A stretch of 64,000 nt of DNA from Streptomyces sp. TBY4 (GTDB lineage Bacteria > Actinomycetota > Actinomycetes > Streptomycetales > Streptomycetaceae): contig NZ_JANAVF010000018.1 in NCBI RefSeq assembly GCF_024213195.1, forward strand, positions 62,001 to 126,000, in the 5' to 3' direction. The notes under the pieces were generated by a model. It saw only the letters and a list, made by a program, of their open reading frames with translations, ran no database searches and was not told the DNA's origin. Numbering within the stretch: the first letter of the stretch is position 1; every line of letters starts with the position of its first letter. Below, piece after piece: positions 1-7,657 of the stretch. Made by a program: the position numbers and the translations under genes.

Positions 1-810
1 CACGATCAGCACGCCGTTGACGGCGATGACCAGCCCGTAGTCGGCCGTGGAGAACCCGGCTTCGCCCATCGCGAGCGGCAGTCCGAACGAGCCCTGCATG
101 AAGATCACCGAGATCAGGAACGACAGCCCGACCACGCCCATGAACCGGCCGTCCCGCAGCACCGTCCCGAGGCCCGGCTCCGGCTCGGCGGCCGCCTTCT
201 CCGCCGCCGTCCTCTCCGGCCGGGACTCCGGCAGCTTGAGGTAGACGAGCACCGCGCACACCAGCGTCAGGGCCGCCTCGCCGAGGAACCCGGCCAGATA
301 GCTGTACTCCGCGACGAAGCCCGCCACCATCGAGCTGATGGCGAAGCCGAGGTTGATGGCCCAGTAGTTCAGCGCGAAGGCCCGTACCCGGTCCTCCGGG
401 CGGACGATGTCGGCCATCATCGCCTGCACCGCCGGCCGCGAGGCGTTGGAGGTCATGCCGACCAGCAGCGCCACCGCGGCGATCGCCGCCGGGTGCTCCA
501 TGAACCCGAGCAGGGCCACCGAGAACGCGGTCGACGCCTGCGCCACCATCAGCGTGGGCCGCCGGCCCAGCCGGTCCGTGAGCACGCCGGCCACGAGCGA
601 GGACACCACACCGCCGAGCCCGTGCAGGGCCACCACAAGTCCCACGAAGGAGGCCGAATAGCCCCGCTCCAGGGTCAGGTACAAGGTCATGAATGTGGCG
701 ACGAAGGCCCCGAGCCTGTTGACCAGCGTGCTCGTCCAGAGCCACCAGAACTCCCGGGGCAGACCCGCCACGCTCTCGCGGGCGGCCCGTCTCACACTGG
801 CAACGGACAT
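1..810 (-). CDS. MFS transporter, C-terminus beyond the window edge
   Basis: About 270 codons of a major facilitator superfamily transporter are visible, reading off the left edge. The protein starts MSVASVRRAARESVAGLPRE, then shows successive hydrophobic helices. The loop between helices 2 and 3 holds the MFS signature GVLTDRLGRRPTL, and VRPEDRVRAFALNYWAINLG lies in helices 4-5. The hydrophilic PESRPERTAAEKAAAEPEPG stretch is the central loop after helix 6. The start at 810 is preceded by a G-rich ribosome site (GGGGGGA, spacing about 6). It is divergent from gpm across a 162-nt gap that holds a strong palindrome. The substrate cannot be told; the drug/sugar efflux-like group is likely. Confidence 0.9.
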   Translation of the reverse strand, partial: MSVASVRRAARESVAGLPREFWWLWTSTLVNRLGAFVATFMTLYLTLERGYSASFVGLVVALHGLGGVVSSLVAGVLTDRLGRRPTLMVAQASTAFSVALLGFMEHPAAIAAVALLVGMTSNASRPAVQAMMADIVRPEDRVRAFALNYWAINLGFAISSMVAGFVAEYSYLAGFLGEAALTLVCAVLVYLKLPESRPERTAAEKAAAEPEPGLGTVLRDGRFMGVVGLSFLISVIFMQGSFGLPLAMGEAGFSTADYGLVIAVNGVLIV

Positions 811-885
811 ATGGAATCCCCCCGGAGATGTAAGCGTCCCTCTACTCGTTCGGACCCTACGGACCGGGGCTCCGCGGAGCCACTG

Positions 886-906
886 GATTGACGGCTGCCG
901 TCAATC
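886..906. promoter_or_regulatory. Palindromic operator candidate between the MFS gene and gpm
   Basis: The 9-bp arms GATTGACGG and CCGTCAATC are perfectly complementary around a 3-nt centre (CTG). The site is 76 nt before the MFS start and 67 nt before gpm. Its symmetry and size suit a TetR/MarR-type dimer; no regulator gene is visible next to it. Confidence 0.5.
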
Positions 907-959
907 GGGGACCGTCCACACGCCGTATACAACGCGCGCGGGGGACCGGGCGCGTCCAT

Positions 960-965
960 TAGGCT
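960..965 (+). promoter_or_regulatory. gpm -10 element, probably leaderless
   Basis: TAGGCT ends 7 nt before the gpm ATG and no Shine-Dalgarno sequence separates them, as in Streptomyces leaderless transcripts. Confidence 0.5.
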
Positions 966-972
966 CGTACGC

Positions 973-1731
973 ATGGCCGACGCACCGTACAAGCTGATCC
1001 TCCTCCGCCACGGCGAGAGCGAATGGAACGCGAAGAACCTGTTCACCGGCTGGGTGGACGTCAATCTCAACGAGAAGGGCGAGAAGGAGGCAGTCCGCGG
1101 TGGCGAACTCCTGAAGGACGCCGACCTTCTCCCCGACGTGGTCCACACGTCCCTCCAGAAGCGCGCGATCCGCACCTCCCAGCTCGCGCTGGAGGCCGCC
1201 GACCGCCACTGGATCCCGGTCCACCGCTCCTGGCGCCTGAACGAGCGCCACTACGGCGCCCTCCAGGGCAAGGACAAGGCCCAGACCCTCGCCGAGTTCG
1301 GCGAGGAGCAGTTCATGCTGTGGCGCCGCTCGTACGACACCCCGCCGCCGGCGCTCGAGGACGGTACGGAGTTCTCGCAGTCCGGGGACCCGCGCTACGC
1401 CTCCATCCCGCCGGAGCTGCGCCCGCGCACGGAGTGCCTGAAGGACGTCGTCGTCCGCATGCTCCCGTACTGGTACGACGCGATCGTCCCGGACCTGCTC
1501 GACGGCAAGACCGTCCTGGTCGCCGCGCACGGCAACTCCCTGCGCGCGCTGGTCAAGCACCTCGACGGGATCTCCGACGCCGACATCGCCGGCCTGAACA
1601 TCCCGACCGGCATCCCGCTCTCCTACGAGCTGGACGCCGACTTCAAGCCCCTCAACCCGGGCGGCACCTACCTCGACCCGGACGCCGCCGCGGCCGCCAT
1701 CGAGGCCGTCAAGAACCAGGGCAAGAAGTAA
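973..1731 (+). CDS. gpmA: 2,3-bisphosphoglycerate-dependent phosphoglycerate mutase
   Basis: This enzyme interconverts 3- and 2-phosphoglycerate in glycolysis and gluconeogenesis in the cytoplasm. The 252-residue length is normal for the cofactor-dependent family. The phosphohistidine motif LRHGESEWN carries His13, the catalytic acid region is RLNERHYGALQGKDK (Glu91), and the second catalytic His186 is in VAAHGNSLRALVKH. The start follows a TAGGCT hexamer by 7 nt with no ribosome site, so the mRNA is probably leaderless. A strong hairpin follows the stop codon. The gene is monocistronic here. Confidence 0.97.
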   Translation: MADAPYKLILLRHGESEWNAKNLFTGWVDVNLNEKGEKEAVRGGELLKDADLLPDVVHTSLQKRAIRTSQLALEAADRHWIPVHRSWRLNERHYGALQGKDKAQTLAEFGEEQFMLWRRSYDTPPPALEDGTEFSQSGDPRYASIPPELRPRTECLKDVVVRMLPYWYDAIVPDLLDGKTVLVAAHGNSLRALVKHLDGISDADIAGLNIPTGIPLSYELDADFKPLNPGGTYLDPDAAAAAIEAVKNQGKK

Positions 1732-1745
1732 CACCCGAAGCGATC

Positions 1746-1784
1746 ATGCCCCCGACCCGCGCACACGGCGCGGATCGGGGGCAT
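1746..1784 (+). terminator. Hairpin terminator after gpm
   Basis: ATGCCCCCGA and TCGGGGGCAT form perfect outer arms, with further GC pairing inside, 14 nt after the gpm stop. It lacks a U-tract, as is usual in Streptomyces. Confidence 0.75.
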
Positions 1785-1909
1785 TCGTCTGCCCCGGGCG
1801 GATACTTCGGCGGAATTTCGGTCGTGCGAGGGACCGGGAGACGGGAAGAATTCCGGGTGCGGCAGGTCTGAGCGAGGGCGGGACCAGGGGGAGACATGGA
1901 CGTACGGGC

Positions 1910-2098
1910 GTGAGCCGGCGGCGGTACGTGGCCAGGGGAGTGCCGGGCGGCTACCGGATCTGGGACAACAAGGGGCGCCACTGGTGGGGCGACCACTACG
2001 AGCTGTGCCCGGACGACCTGCTCACCGAGCTCAACGGCGCGGCCGACCACGCGAAGATCACCGCGCTCCTCAAGCGGTACCGGGCTCTGAAGCGGTGA
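1910..2098 (+). CDS. Small conserved-type hypothetical protein
   Basis: A 62-residue basic protein rich in aromatic residues (GGYRIWDNKGRHWWGDHYEL, then a C-terminal helix AKITALLKRYRALKR). The start is GTG, and a 5-codon ATG reading frame (1896-1913) overlaps it as GTGA, with the purine-rich ribosome site closer to that upstream ATG. Codon usage is typical of the region. The last 29 nt overlap the convergent gene ending at 2070. I do not recognise the family. Confidence 0.6.
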   Translation: MSRRRYVARGVPGGYRIWDNKGRHWWGDHYELCPDDLLTELNGAADHAKITALLKRYRALKR

Positions 2099-2378
2099 CC
2101 CCTGCGTCCCGCGCCCCGCGGGCGGCGATCCTGCGGGCCGTCTCCGCACGCCACGCGGCCGCGTTGGTGCCGTCGAGCTGACCGGCGAAGGCGCGGTACG
2201 CCGCGGCCACCAGCGCGTCCGGGGCGTCCGGGCGGGCCCGGGCGATCGCCCACAGGGCGTTCTCGGTCGGGGTGTCGAGCCCCGTCTCGGTGCGGACGCC
2301 GCGCCCCGACAGCACGTCCGTCAGGACGCTGTCGAAGTTGCGCCGCAGCTGCTCCCTGCTGGGACGGCCGTAGCGCAC
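2070..2378 (-). CDS. Hypothetical protein, 102 aa
   Basis: The GTG start is preceded by a strong AGGAGG with 5-nt-range spacing, which supports a real gene. The protein begins RYGRPSREQLRRNFDSVLTD and continues as an Ala/Arg-rich, probably helical, soluble sequence with no signal peptide or membrane segment. It is convergent with the 62-aa gene, overlapping it by 29 nt, and lies downstream of the Cys-rich peptide gene beyond a hairpin. Family not recognised. Confidence 0.6.
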   Translation of the reverse strand: MRYGRPSREQLRRNFDSVLTDVLSGRGVRTETGLDTPTENALWAIARARPDAPDALVAAAYRAFAGQLDGTNAAAWRAETARRIAARGARDAGVTASEPGTA

Positions 2379-2411
2379 GGCCCCCTCCTCCGTCTGCTCG
2401 TCCTGCTCGAT

Positions 2412-2454
2412 GCGAAGGGCCCCGGCCGACGGTGTCGCGGGCGGGGCCCTTCGC
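2412..2454 (-). terminator. Hairpin terminator after the Cys-rich peptide gene
   Basis: 13-bp arms GCGAAGGGCCCCG and CGGGGCCCTTCGC enclose a 17-nt loop, just downstream of the stop at 2481 on the minus strand. Confidence 0.7.
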
Positions 2455-2480
2455 GTACGGGAAGCCGGGCGCGGGTGGCC

Positions 2481-2633
2481 TCAGCCGCCGCACTGGCAGG
2501 GGGCGCCGGACTGGCACCCGCAGCCGCAGCCCGAGCCGCAGCCGCAGGCCGCGAGCAGGGGCAGGCTCAGGCGCAGGCCCTCCGGGGGCTGCGCTTCCTG
2601 CTCCGGGGTGATGGGGACGGGGGAATCGGGCAT
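2481..2633 (-). CDS. Cys-rich 50-aa peptide downstream of phoU
   Basis: The start at 2633 is fixed by a perfect AGGAGG four bases upstream. The peptide has two parts: an acidic/Pro-rich first half (MPDSPVPITPEQEAQPPEG, then a short hydrophobic RLSLPLLAA) and a tail with seven cysteines in 19 residues, mostly as CG pairs (C30, 32, 36, 38, 40, 46, 48), ending CQCGG. Such a tail could bind metal or be modified; neither is shown. It lies 112 nt downstream of phoU in the same direction and is closed by its own terminator, so co-transcription with phoU is possible. Confidence 0.75.
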   Translation of the reverse strand: MPDSPVPITPEQEAQPPEGLRLSLPLLAACGCGSGCGCGCQSGAPCQCGG

Positions 2634-2745
2634 GGATCCTCCTCGTAGGCGTTGTGCCTTCGCCTCATTCATGCCCAGCCGGGCCCCCGAGTCAACGGCG
2701 CATTGGGGGCTCGTTGTTGATCCCGTCCCGGTCGGCCCGTCCGGC

Positions 2746-3423
2746 TCAGACGCCCTCGACCTGCGTGGGTGCCTGGAGCTCGTCCGCGTGCTCGCCCGTG
2801 ACCAGGTAGACCACGCGCTTGGCGACCGACACCGCGTGGTCCGCGAAGCGCTCGTAGTAGCGGCCCAGCAGGGTCACGTCGACCGCGGTCTCGATGCCGT
2901 GCTTCCAGCGGTCGTCCATCAGGTGCTGGAAGAGGGTGCGGTGCAGCTGGTCCATCTCGTCGTCGTCCTGCTCCAGCTGGAGCGCCAGGTCGACGTCCTT
3001 CGTGATGATGACCTCGGCCGCCTTCGCCATCAGCCGCTGCGCGAGCTGCCCCATCTCCAGGATGGTCGCGTGCAGGTCGCGCGGGACCGCCGTGTCGGGG
3101 AAGCGGAGCCGGGCGAGCTTGGCCACGTGCTGCGCCAGGTCGCCGGAACGCTCCAGGTCGGCGCTCATGCGCAGCGAGGTGACCACGATGCGCAGGTCGG
3201 TGGCGACCGGCTGCTGGCGCGCGAGCAGCGCGATGGCACGGGCCTCCAGGTCGTGCTGGAGATCGTCCACCTTCTGGTCGGCGGCGATGACGCTCTCCGC
3301 GAGCTTCAGGTCGGCGTCGAGCATCGAGGTCGTGGCCCGCCCGATGGCGGAGCCGACCAGCCGGGCCATCTCGACCAGGCCCTCACCGATCGAGTCCAGT
3401 TCCTCGTGGTACGCGTCACGCAT
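2746..3423 (-). CDS. phoU: Phosphate signalling complex protein PhoU
   Basis: PhoU links the Pst phosphate transporter to the PhoR sensor kinase and dampens PhoP activation when phosphate is plentiful. The 225-residue protein has the expected tandem three-helix PhoU repeats. Each repeat carries an acidic metal-binding motif: ADQKVDDLQHDLEARA in the first and QLEQDDDEMDQLHR in the second. It is divergent from phoR-phoP across 226 nt containing PHO-box-like repeats oriented toward phoU. This is the arrangement known from S. coelicolor. Confidence 0.96.
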   Translation of the reverse strand: MRDAYHEELDSIGEGLVEMARLVGSAIGRATTSMLDADLKLAESVIAADQKVDDLQHDLEARAIALLARQQPVATDLRIVVTSLRMSADLERSGDLAQHVAKLARLRFPDTAVPRDLHATILEMGQLAQRLMAKAAEVIITKDVDLALQLEQDDDEMDQLHRTLFQHLMDDRWKHGIETAVDVTLLGRYYERFADHAVSVAKRVVYLVTGEHADELQAPTQVEGV

Positions 3424-3543
3424 GTCTCGTGTCCCTCTCTCGACCTACTACTGCCTACTGCAAGTACTGCCCGGAGCGGGCCGGTGTGCGGCCATCGGCC
3501 CCACGTTGCCACGGTGAACCCCGAACGCGACGGACTCCGGCAC

Positions 3544-3576
3544 CACAAGTGAATCAGCACGGTCGTCAGGGTGAAC
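3544..3576 (-). promoter_or_regulatory. PHO box: 11-nt direct repeats for PhoP
   Basis: On the minus strand three consecutive 11-nt units read GTTCACCCTGA, CGACCGTGCTG and ATTCACTTGTG. Units 1 and 3 fit the GTTCACC-type PhoP repeat of Streptomyces and the middle one is degenerate. A further GTTCACC unit lies at 3509-3519. The location between phoU and phoRP matches the known autoregulatory target. Confidence 0.65.
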
Positions 3577-3649
3577 TCTGGGCGACGACTGTTCGAGGTG
3601 CCACCCGAACGGCTGTGGAAGTGTCTCCCCACCTGCTTAACCTGGAGTC

Positions 3650-4888
3650 ATGGACGTGAACGCGGCGGTCGCCGCAGCTGCAGCGATCGCCGGTCTTTGC
3701 ACCGGTGTGATCGCGATGCTGGCGTTCCGCTGGAGCGAGCGCGACCAGGCCCGCCCCACCCGGAGCTCCATGCGCCCCGACATCAATGCGGTGCTCCCAC
3801 CCGGAGTGGACACCGTCCTCTCCGTCCTCCGGTCCTCCGCCGTCGTGCTCGACGAGGGGGACGCGGTGGTCAAGGCCAGCTCGGCGGCCTATGCCCTCGG
3901 CCTGGTCCGCGGCGGCAAGCTCGCCGTGGAACCCATGCTCCACATGGCCCGCGACACCCGTCGCGACGGGGAGATACGCCAGGTCGAGCTCGATCTGCCC
4001 CGGCGCGGCACCGGCCGCGGCGAGGCGCTCGCCGTCTCGGCGCGCGTCGCCCCGCTCGGCTCCCGGCTGGTGCTCCTCCTCGTCGAGGACCTCACCGAGG
4101 CCCGCCGCATCGAGGCGGTGCGCCGCGACTTCGTCGCGAACGTGTCGCACGAGCTCAAGACCCCGGTCGGCGCGATCTCCCTGCTCTCCGAGGCGGTCAT
4201 GGACGCCTCGGACGACCCCGAGGCCGTGGAGCGCTTCGCCGGCCGCATGCAGATCGAGGCCACCCGCCTGATCAACCTCGTACAAGAACTCATCGACCTC
4301 TCCCGGGTACAGAACGACGACCCCCTGGAGGACGCGGAACCCGTCCGTGTGGACACGCTCGTGGCCGAGGCCATAGACCGCTGCCGCCACACGGCCTCCG
4401 CGAAGCAGATCACCATGGCCGCCGGCGGCACCGCCGACCTGCGGGTATGGGGAAACCGGGGGCAGCTCGCGGCCGCCCTCGGAAACCTGGTCGAGAACGC
4501 CGTCAACTACAGCCCGGCCCGCACCCGCGTCGGCATCGCCGCGCGCCGGGTCACCGCGCCGGGTGGAGACTTGATCGAGATAGCCGTGACCGACCAGGGC
4601 ATCGGCATCCCGGAAAAGGACCGCGAGCGCATCTTCGAACGCTTCTACCGTGTGGACCCGGCCCGCTCCCGCGCCACGGGAGGAACCGGCCTGGGCCTTG
4701 CGATCGTGAAGCACGTAGCGGCGTCGCACGGCGGGGAGGTGTCGGTCTGGAGCTCGGAGGGCCAGGGGTCCACCTTCACCCTGCGCCTCCCCGAAGCGGC
4801 CGCGTCCGCCTCGGCCTCCAAGCCCGCCAAACCCCTGCTCGAACCTCAAACCGCACCAGCCATCCCTGCCCCGGAGGTCCTTCCGTGA
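3650..4888 (+). CDS. phoR: Phosphate-responsive sensor histidine kinase PhoR
   Basis: Membrane-anchored kinase that phosphorylates PhoP when phosphate is scarce. Residues 4-26 form one transmembrane helix. The HisKA box FVANVSHELKTPVGAIS carries phospho-acceptor His167. The ATPase domain shows the N box (GNLVENAVNYSP), G1 (DQGIGIPEKD) and G2 (GGTGLGLAIVKH). The C-terminus is Ala/Pro-rich. A TAACCT hexamer ends 6 nt before the ATG, suggesting a leaderless transcript. The stop overlaps the phoP start (GTGA), so the two are translationally coupled. The set resembles mycobacterial SenX3-RegX3, but divergent PhoU plus PHO repeats favours the PhoR name. Confidence 0.95.
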   Translation: MDVNAAVAAAAAIAGLCTGVIAMLAFRWSERDQARPTRSSMRPDINAVLPPGVDTVLSVLRSSAVVLDEGDAVVKASSAAYALGLVRGGKLAVEPMLHMARDTRRDGEIRQVELDLPRRGTGRGEALAVSARVAPLGSRLVLLLVEDLTEARRIEAVRRDFVANVSHELKTPVGAISLLSEAVMDASDDPEAVERFAGRMQIEATRLINLVQELIDLSRVQNDDPLEDAEPVRVDTLVAEAIDRCRHTASAKQITMAAGGTADLRVWGNRGQLAAALGNLVENAVNYSPARTRVGIAARRVTAPGGDLIEIAVTDQGIGIPEKDRERIFERFYRVDPARSRATGGTGLGLAIVKHVAASHGGEVSVWSSEGQGSTFTLRLPEAAASASASKPAKPLLEPQTAPAIPAPEVLP

Positions 4889-5565
4889 CCCGAGTGCTCG
4901 TCGTCGAGGATGAGGAATCCTTCAGCGACGCCCTGTCCTACATGCTCCGCAAGGAGGGCTTCGAGGTCGCTATCGCCGCGACCGGGCCCGACGGGCTCGA
5001 CGAGTTCGAGCGCAACGGCGCCGACCTCGTCCTCCTCGACCTGATGCTCCCCGGGCTGCCCGGCACGGAGGTCTGCCGGCAGCTGCGCGGCCGCTCCAAC
5101 GTCCCCGTGATCATGGTGACGGCCAAGGACAGCGAGATCGACAAGGTCGTCGGGCTGGAGATAGGAGCCGACGACTACGTCACGAAGCCCTTCTCCTCGC
5201 GGGAGCTGGTCGCCCGCATCCGCGCGGTCCTGCGCCGCCGCGGCGAGCCGGAAGAGGTCACCCCGGCGGCCCTGGAGGCGGGCCCCGTCCGGATGGACGT
5301 CGACCGCCACGTGGTCACCGTCGCCGGCGGCAAGGTGGACCTCCCGCTGAAGGAGTTCGACCTCCTGGAGATGCTGCTGCGCAACGCGGGCCGCGTACTG
5401 ACCCGCATGCAGCTCATCGACCGGGTCTGGGGCGCCGACTACGTGGGCGACACCAAGACCCTGGACGTCCACGTGAAGCGCCTCCGCGCCAAAATCGAGC
5501 CGGACCCCGGCGCCCCGCGCTACCTGGTCACGGTCCGCGGCCTCGGCTACAAGTTCGAGCCGTAA
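4885..5565 (+). CDS. phoP: Phosphate response regulator PhoP
   Basis: OmpR/PhoB-family DNA-binding regulator of the phosphate regulon, which also affects secondary metabolism in Streptomyces. The GTG start overlaps the phoR stop, giving 226 residues. The receiver domain has the acidic pair in VVEDEES, phospho-acceptor Asp52 (LLDLMLPG) and Lys101 (YVTKPF). The C-terminal winged helix runs from about residue 130, with LPLKEFDLLEMLLRNAGRVL, the recognition region THVKRLRAKIE-like (HVKRLRAKIEPDPG), and VRGLGYKFEP at the end. A strong terminator follows. Confidence 0.97.
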   Translation: MTRVLVVEDEESFSDALSYMLRKEGFEVAIAATGPDGLDEFERNGADLVLLDLMLPGLPGTEVCRQLRGRSNVPVIMVTAKDSEIDKVVGLEIGADDYVTKPFSSRELVARIRAVLRRRGEPEEVTPAALEAGPVRMDVDRHVVTVAGGKVDLPLKEFDLLEMLLRNAGRVLTRMQLIDRVWGADYVGDTKTLDVHVKRLRAKIEPDPGAPRYLVTVRGLGYKFEP

Positions 5566-5583
5566 ACAGCGAGGCATGTACAG

Positions 5584-5622
5584 GAACGACCCCCGTCCGC
5601 TCGATGCGGACGGGGGCCGTTC
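5584..5622 (+). terminator. Terminator after phoP
   Basis: CCCCCGTCCGC and GCGGACGGGGG are perfect arms around a TCGAT loop, extended by outer pairs, 18 nt after the phoP stop. It also sits just beyond the end of the convergent lipoprotein gene and may serve both. Confidence 0.8.
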
Positions 5623-5646
5623 CCGTTGTCTACGGTGCTGCGCGCC

Positions 5647-6312
5647 TCAGTGGCCGGTGCCGGTCGACGGGGACCCGGACGGGGTGCCCGCGTGCGAGGC
5701 CGAGGCCGCCGGGGACCCGGACGGGGTCGCCGAGGGGGAGCCGGAAGGCGCACCCGAAGCCGCACCCGAGGGGCTGCCGGACGGGGCGGGGCCGGCGGCC
5801 GGGGCGGCGGTCGGGCCGTAGGCCGCGTACATGCCGGTGGCGGGGACGACGAAGCCCTCCAGCTCGACGTCACCCGTGGTGCTCAGCTGGAAGACGATCT
5901 TCTGGACGTTGCCGTCCACGACGTCGGCGCCGTTCGCGATCACGGCGGAGGCGTTGCCCTTGCCGCCGATGACGACGGAGCCGCCGGCCGGGACGACCAC
6001 CTTGGCGCCGCTGCCCGCGGGCTTCAGCGTCACGGTGCCCTTGCCGCCCGGAAGGGTGATGGCGTCGAGCGTCTGCTCCTTGGTGCCGTTGTTGAACACC
6101 GTCGCGGAGACCGCGGCCGGGCCCTTCTTGTCCTTCTCCTGGGTGATCACCAGAGCGTTCTGGACCTTGATGTCGCCCTTGGTGGTGGCGGCGTTGTCCG
6201 GCTTGACCTGGAGAGTCGGCGCATCGTGGCCCGCGGCGCAGGCGCCCAGCGAGACGAGCGAGAAGGCGACGGCGGTGGCGGCGAGGGCGCCGCGTCGAAG
6301 GCTGCGGCTCAC
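5647..6312 (-). CDS. DUF461-type secreted lipoprotein
   Basis: A 221-residue exported protein. The signal peptide MSRSLRRGALAATAVAFSLV ends in the lipobox SLGAC, with Cys25 as lipidation site. The folded part (about 30-165) looks like an all-beta domain with alternating K/G/V strands. The last 50 residues are a Pro/Ser/Ala/Gly-rich tail. From memory this resembles Streptomyces proteins annotated DUF461, related to periplasmic copper chaperones (PCuAC), but I see no clear H/M copper motif. It is convergent with phoP and 623 nt upstream-divergent from carD. Confidence 0.8.
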   Translation of the reverse strand: MSRSLRRGALAATAVAFSLVSLGACAAGHDAPTLQVKPDNAATTKGDIKVQNALVITQEKDKKGPAAVSATVFNNGTKEQTLDAITLPGGKGTVTLKPAGSGAKVVVPAGGSVVIGGKGNASAVIANGADVVDGNVQKIVFQLSTTGDVELEGFVVPATGMYAAYGPTAAPAAGPAPSGSPSGAASGAPSGSPSATPSGSPAASASHAGTPSGSPSTGTGH

Positions 6313-6935
6313 GGGGGAGGCAACTCCTTGGACGTACGGAACGGAAGGGTGGACGCCTCAAAGCGGCGAAGTAAAGCCGCTCTAAGGATGTGTCAGCGCG
6401 CTTAGGTTACCGAGCCGCCGCCCCGCCCCCGCACCCGACCCTCCGCAGTGTGGGGCCGGGCCCTCCGCGGGGCCGCGACCCGCACCCGGGCCCGTACCCG
6501 CGGCCTCCGCCACGGCCCCGCCGGGGCCGGGTGATCTTTCATTCGTTAAAGGCCCGCTCGCAAAGGCCGGTGCCGCTCCGGTGATCAATTTCTGGATTTC
6601 ATCGAACACCGCCCGGTGATCAATTCCGGGATTGGGCCGGAACGGGCCCGTACGGGTGGCCGCCAGTCGAACGGAGTAGTTCGGTTTCCCGCCCCGGAAA
6701 CCGTCAAAACGGGACGTACGTCACATCGTCGCGGCTCCCGGGCAGGTGTAACGTAGCCGTTTCGGCTGGTCCGCACAGCGCCTCCGACCTGCGAATACCC
6801 CCCTCCGGAAGCCTCTCGCAGCACGTTCCTGTCGCTGTTGTCAAGCCCTGAGATGTGCCCTGACCTGCGAAAACGCCATTCATAACGGTCGATTCTCGTG
6901 TTACCCTGGATAGCCACGGAAGGGGTACCTGTCAC
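6313..6935. promoter_or_regulatory. Long divergent intergenic region upstream of carD and the lipoprotein gene
   Basis: This 623-nt region has no convincing gene. It contains an imperfect 21-bp direct repeat beginning at 6578 and 6613 (core GGTGATCAATT, 35-nt period, 19 of 21 identical). The decamer GACCTGCGAA occurs twice (6786 and 6862). TACCCT at 6902-6907 could be the -10 for carD, giving a leader of about 20-25 nt that includes GAAGGGG. Confidence 0.5.
6578..6633. repeat. Two-copy 21-bp direct repeat
   Basis: Copies start at 6578 and 6613 and share GGTGATCAATT plus most flanking bases. A weaker GGGTGATC lies at about 6530. The central TGATCA is palindromic. The 35-nt period places the copies close to the same DNA face only if about 3.3 turns are assumed; function unknown. 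Confidence 0.6.
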
Positions 6936-7418
6936 ATGACGTTCAAGGTTGGCGACACCGTGGTCTATCCCCATCACGGGGCCGCGCTGATCGAGGCCAT
7001 CGAAACTCGCCAGATCAAAGGCGTGGACAAGACCTACTTGGTGCTCAAGGTCGCCCAGGGTGACCTGACCGTTCGCGTTCCCGCGGACAATGCGGAGTTC
7101 GTAGGTGTTCGCGACGTAGTCGGCCAGGACGGGCTGGACCGGGTCTTCGAGGTGCTTCGCGCACCGTACGCAGAAGAGCCGACGAACTGGTCCCGGCGCT
7201 ACAAGGCAAATCTGGAAAAGCTCGCCTCTGGCGATGTCATCAAGGTCGCCGAGGTCGTCCGCGACCTGTGGCGTCGTGAGCGTGAGCGTGGGCTTTCCGC
7301 AGGTGAGAAGCGCATGCTCGCAAAGGCGCGCCAGATCCTGGTGAGCGAGCTCGCGCTCGCCGAGAACACCAACGAGGACAAGGCCGAGGCCCTCCTCGAC
7401 GAAGTGCTCGCGTCCTGA
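6936..7418 (+). CDS. carD: CarD-family RNA polymerase-binding regulator
   Basis: CarD/CdnL proteins bind the RNA polymerase beta subunit and stabilise open promoter complexes. Residues 1-60 are the polymerase-interacting Tudor-like domain (FKVGDTVVYPHHGAALIEAIE). Residues 75-160 form the helical DNA-binding domain with conserved Trp85 (EPTNWSRRYK) and the basic segment LWRRERERGLSAGEKRML. The length of 160 is standard. A GAAGGGG ribosome site precedes ATG. It is the first gene of the conserved carD-ispD-ispF order. Confidence 0.97.
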   Translation: MTFKVGDTVVYPHHGAALIEAIETRQIKGVDKTYLVLKVAQGDLTVRVPADNAEFVGVRDVVGQDGLDRVFEVLRAPYAEEPTNWSRRYKANLEKLASGDVIKVAEVVRDLWRRERERGLSAGEKRMLAKARQILVSELALAENTNEDKAEALLDEVLAS

Positions 7419-7657
7419 CGCGATCATTCGTACGCGTTGTCGTACACAGTTGTGCCGCGGTGCCCGCTGACAAGGAGACTTGTTGCCGGGCGCTGCGGCA
7501 TGTCTGCGTCTGCACCCATGCCTGAACCACTACTGGCGTGCCGGGTCCGGGCAGCCGACTCGACCGGTCGTCACGGAAGGGGCGAGGGCGTCGCACCCGG
7601 CACCCTTCAGGCCATACCCATGTCGGCCGAAGTCACAAACCTGGCTCGGAGCTACTG

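Noticed and set aside
1896..1913. Five-codon ATG frame (MDVRA) overlapping the start of the 62-aa gene
   Set aside because: Too short to judge; could be a leader but nothing beyond position supports it.
2410..3552. 380-codon plus-strand reading frame opposite phoU
   Set aside because: It is the antisense shadow of phoU, with no ribosome site or recognisable domain; high GC leaves many long antisense frames open.
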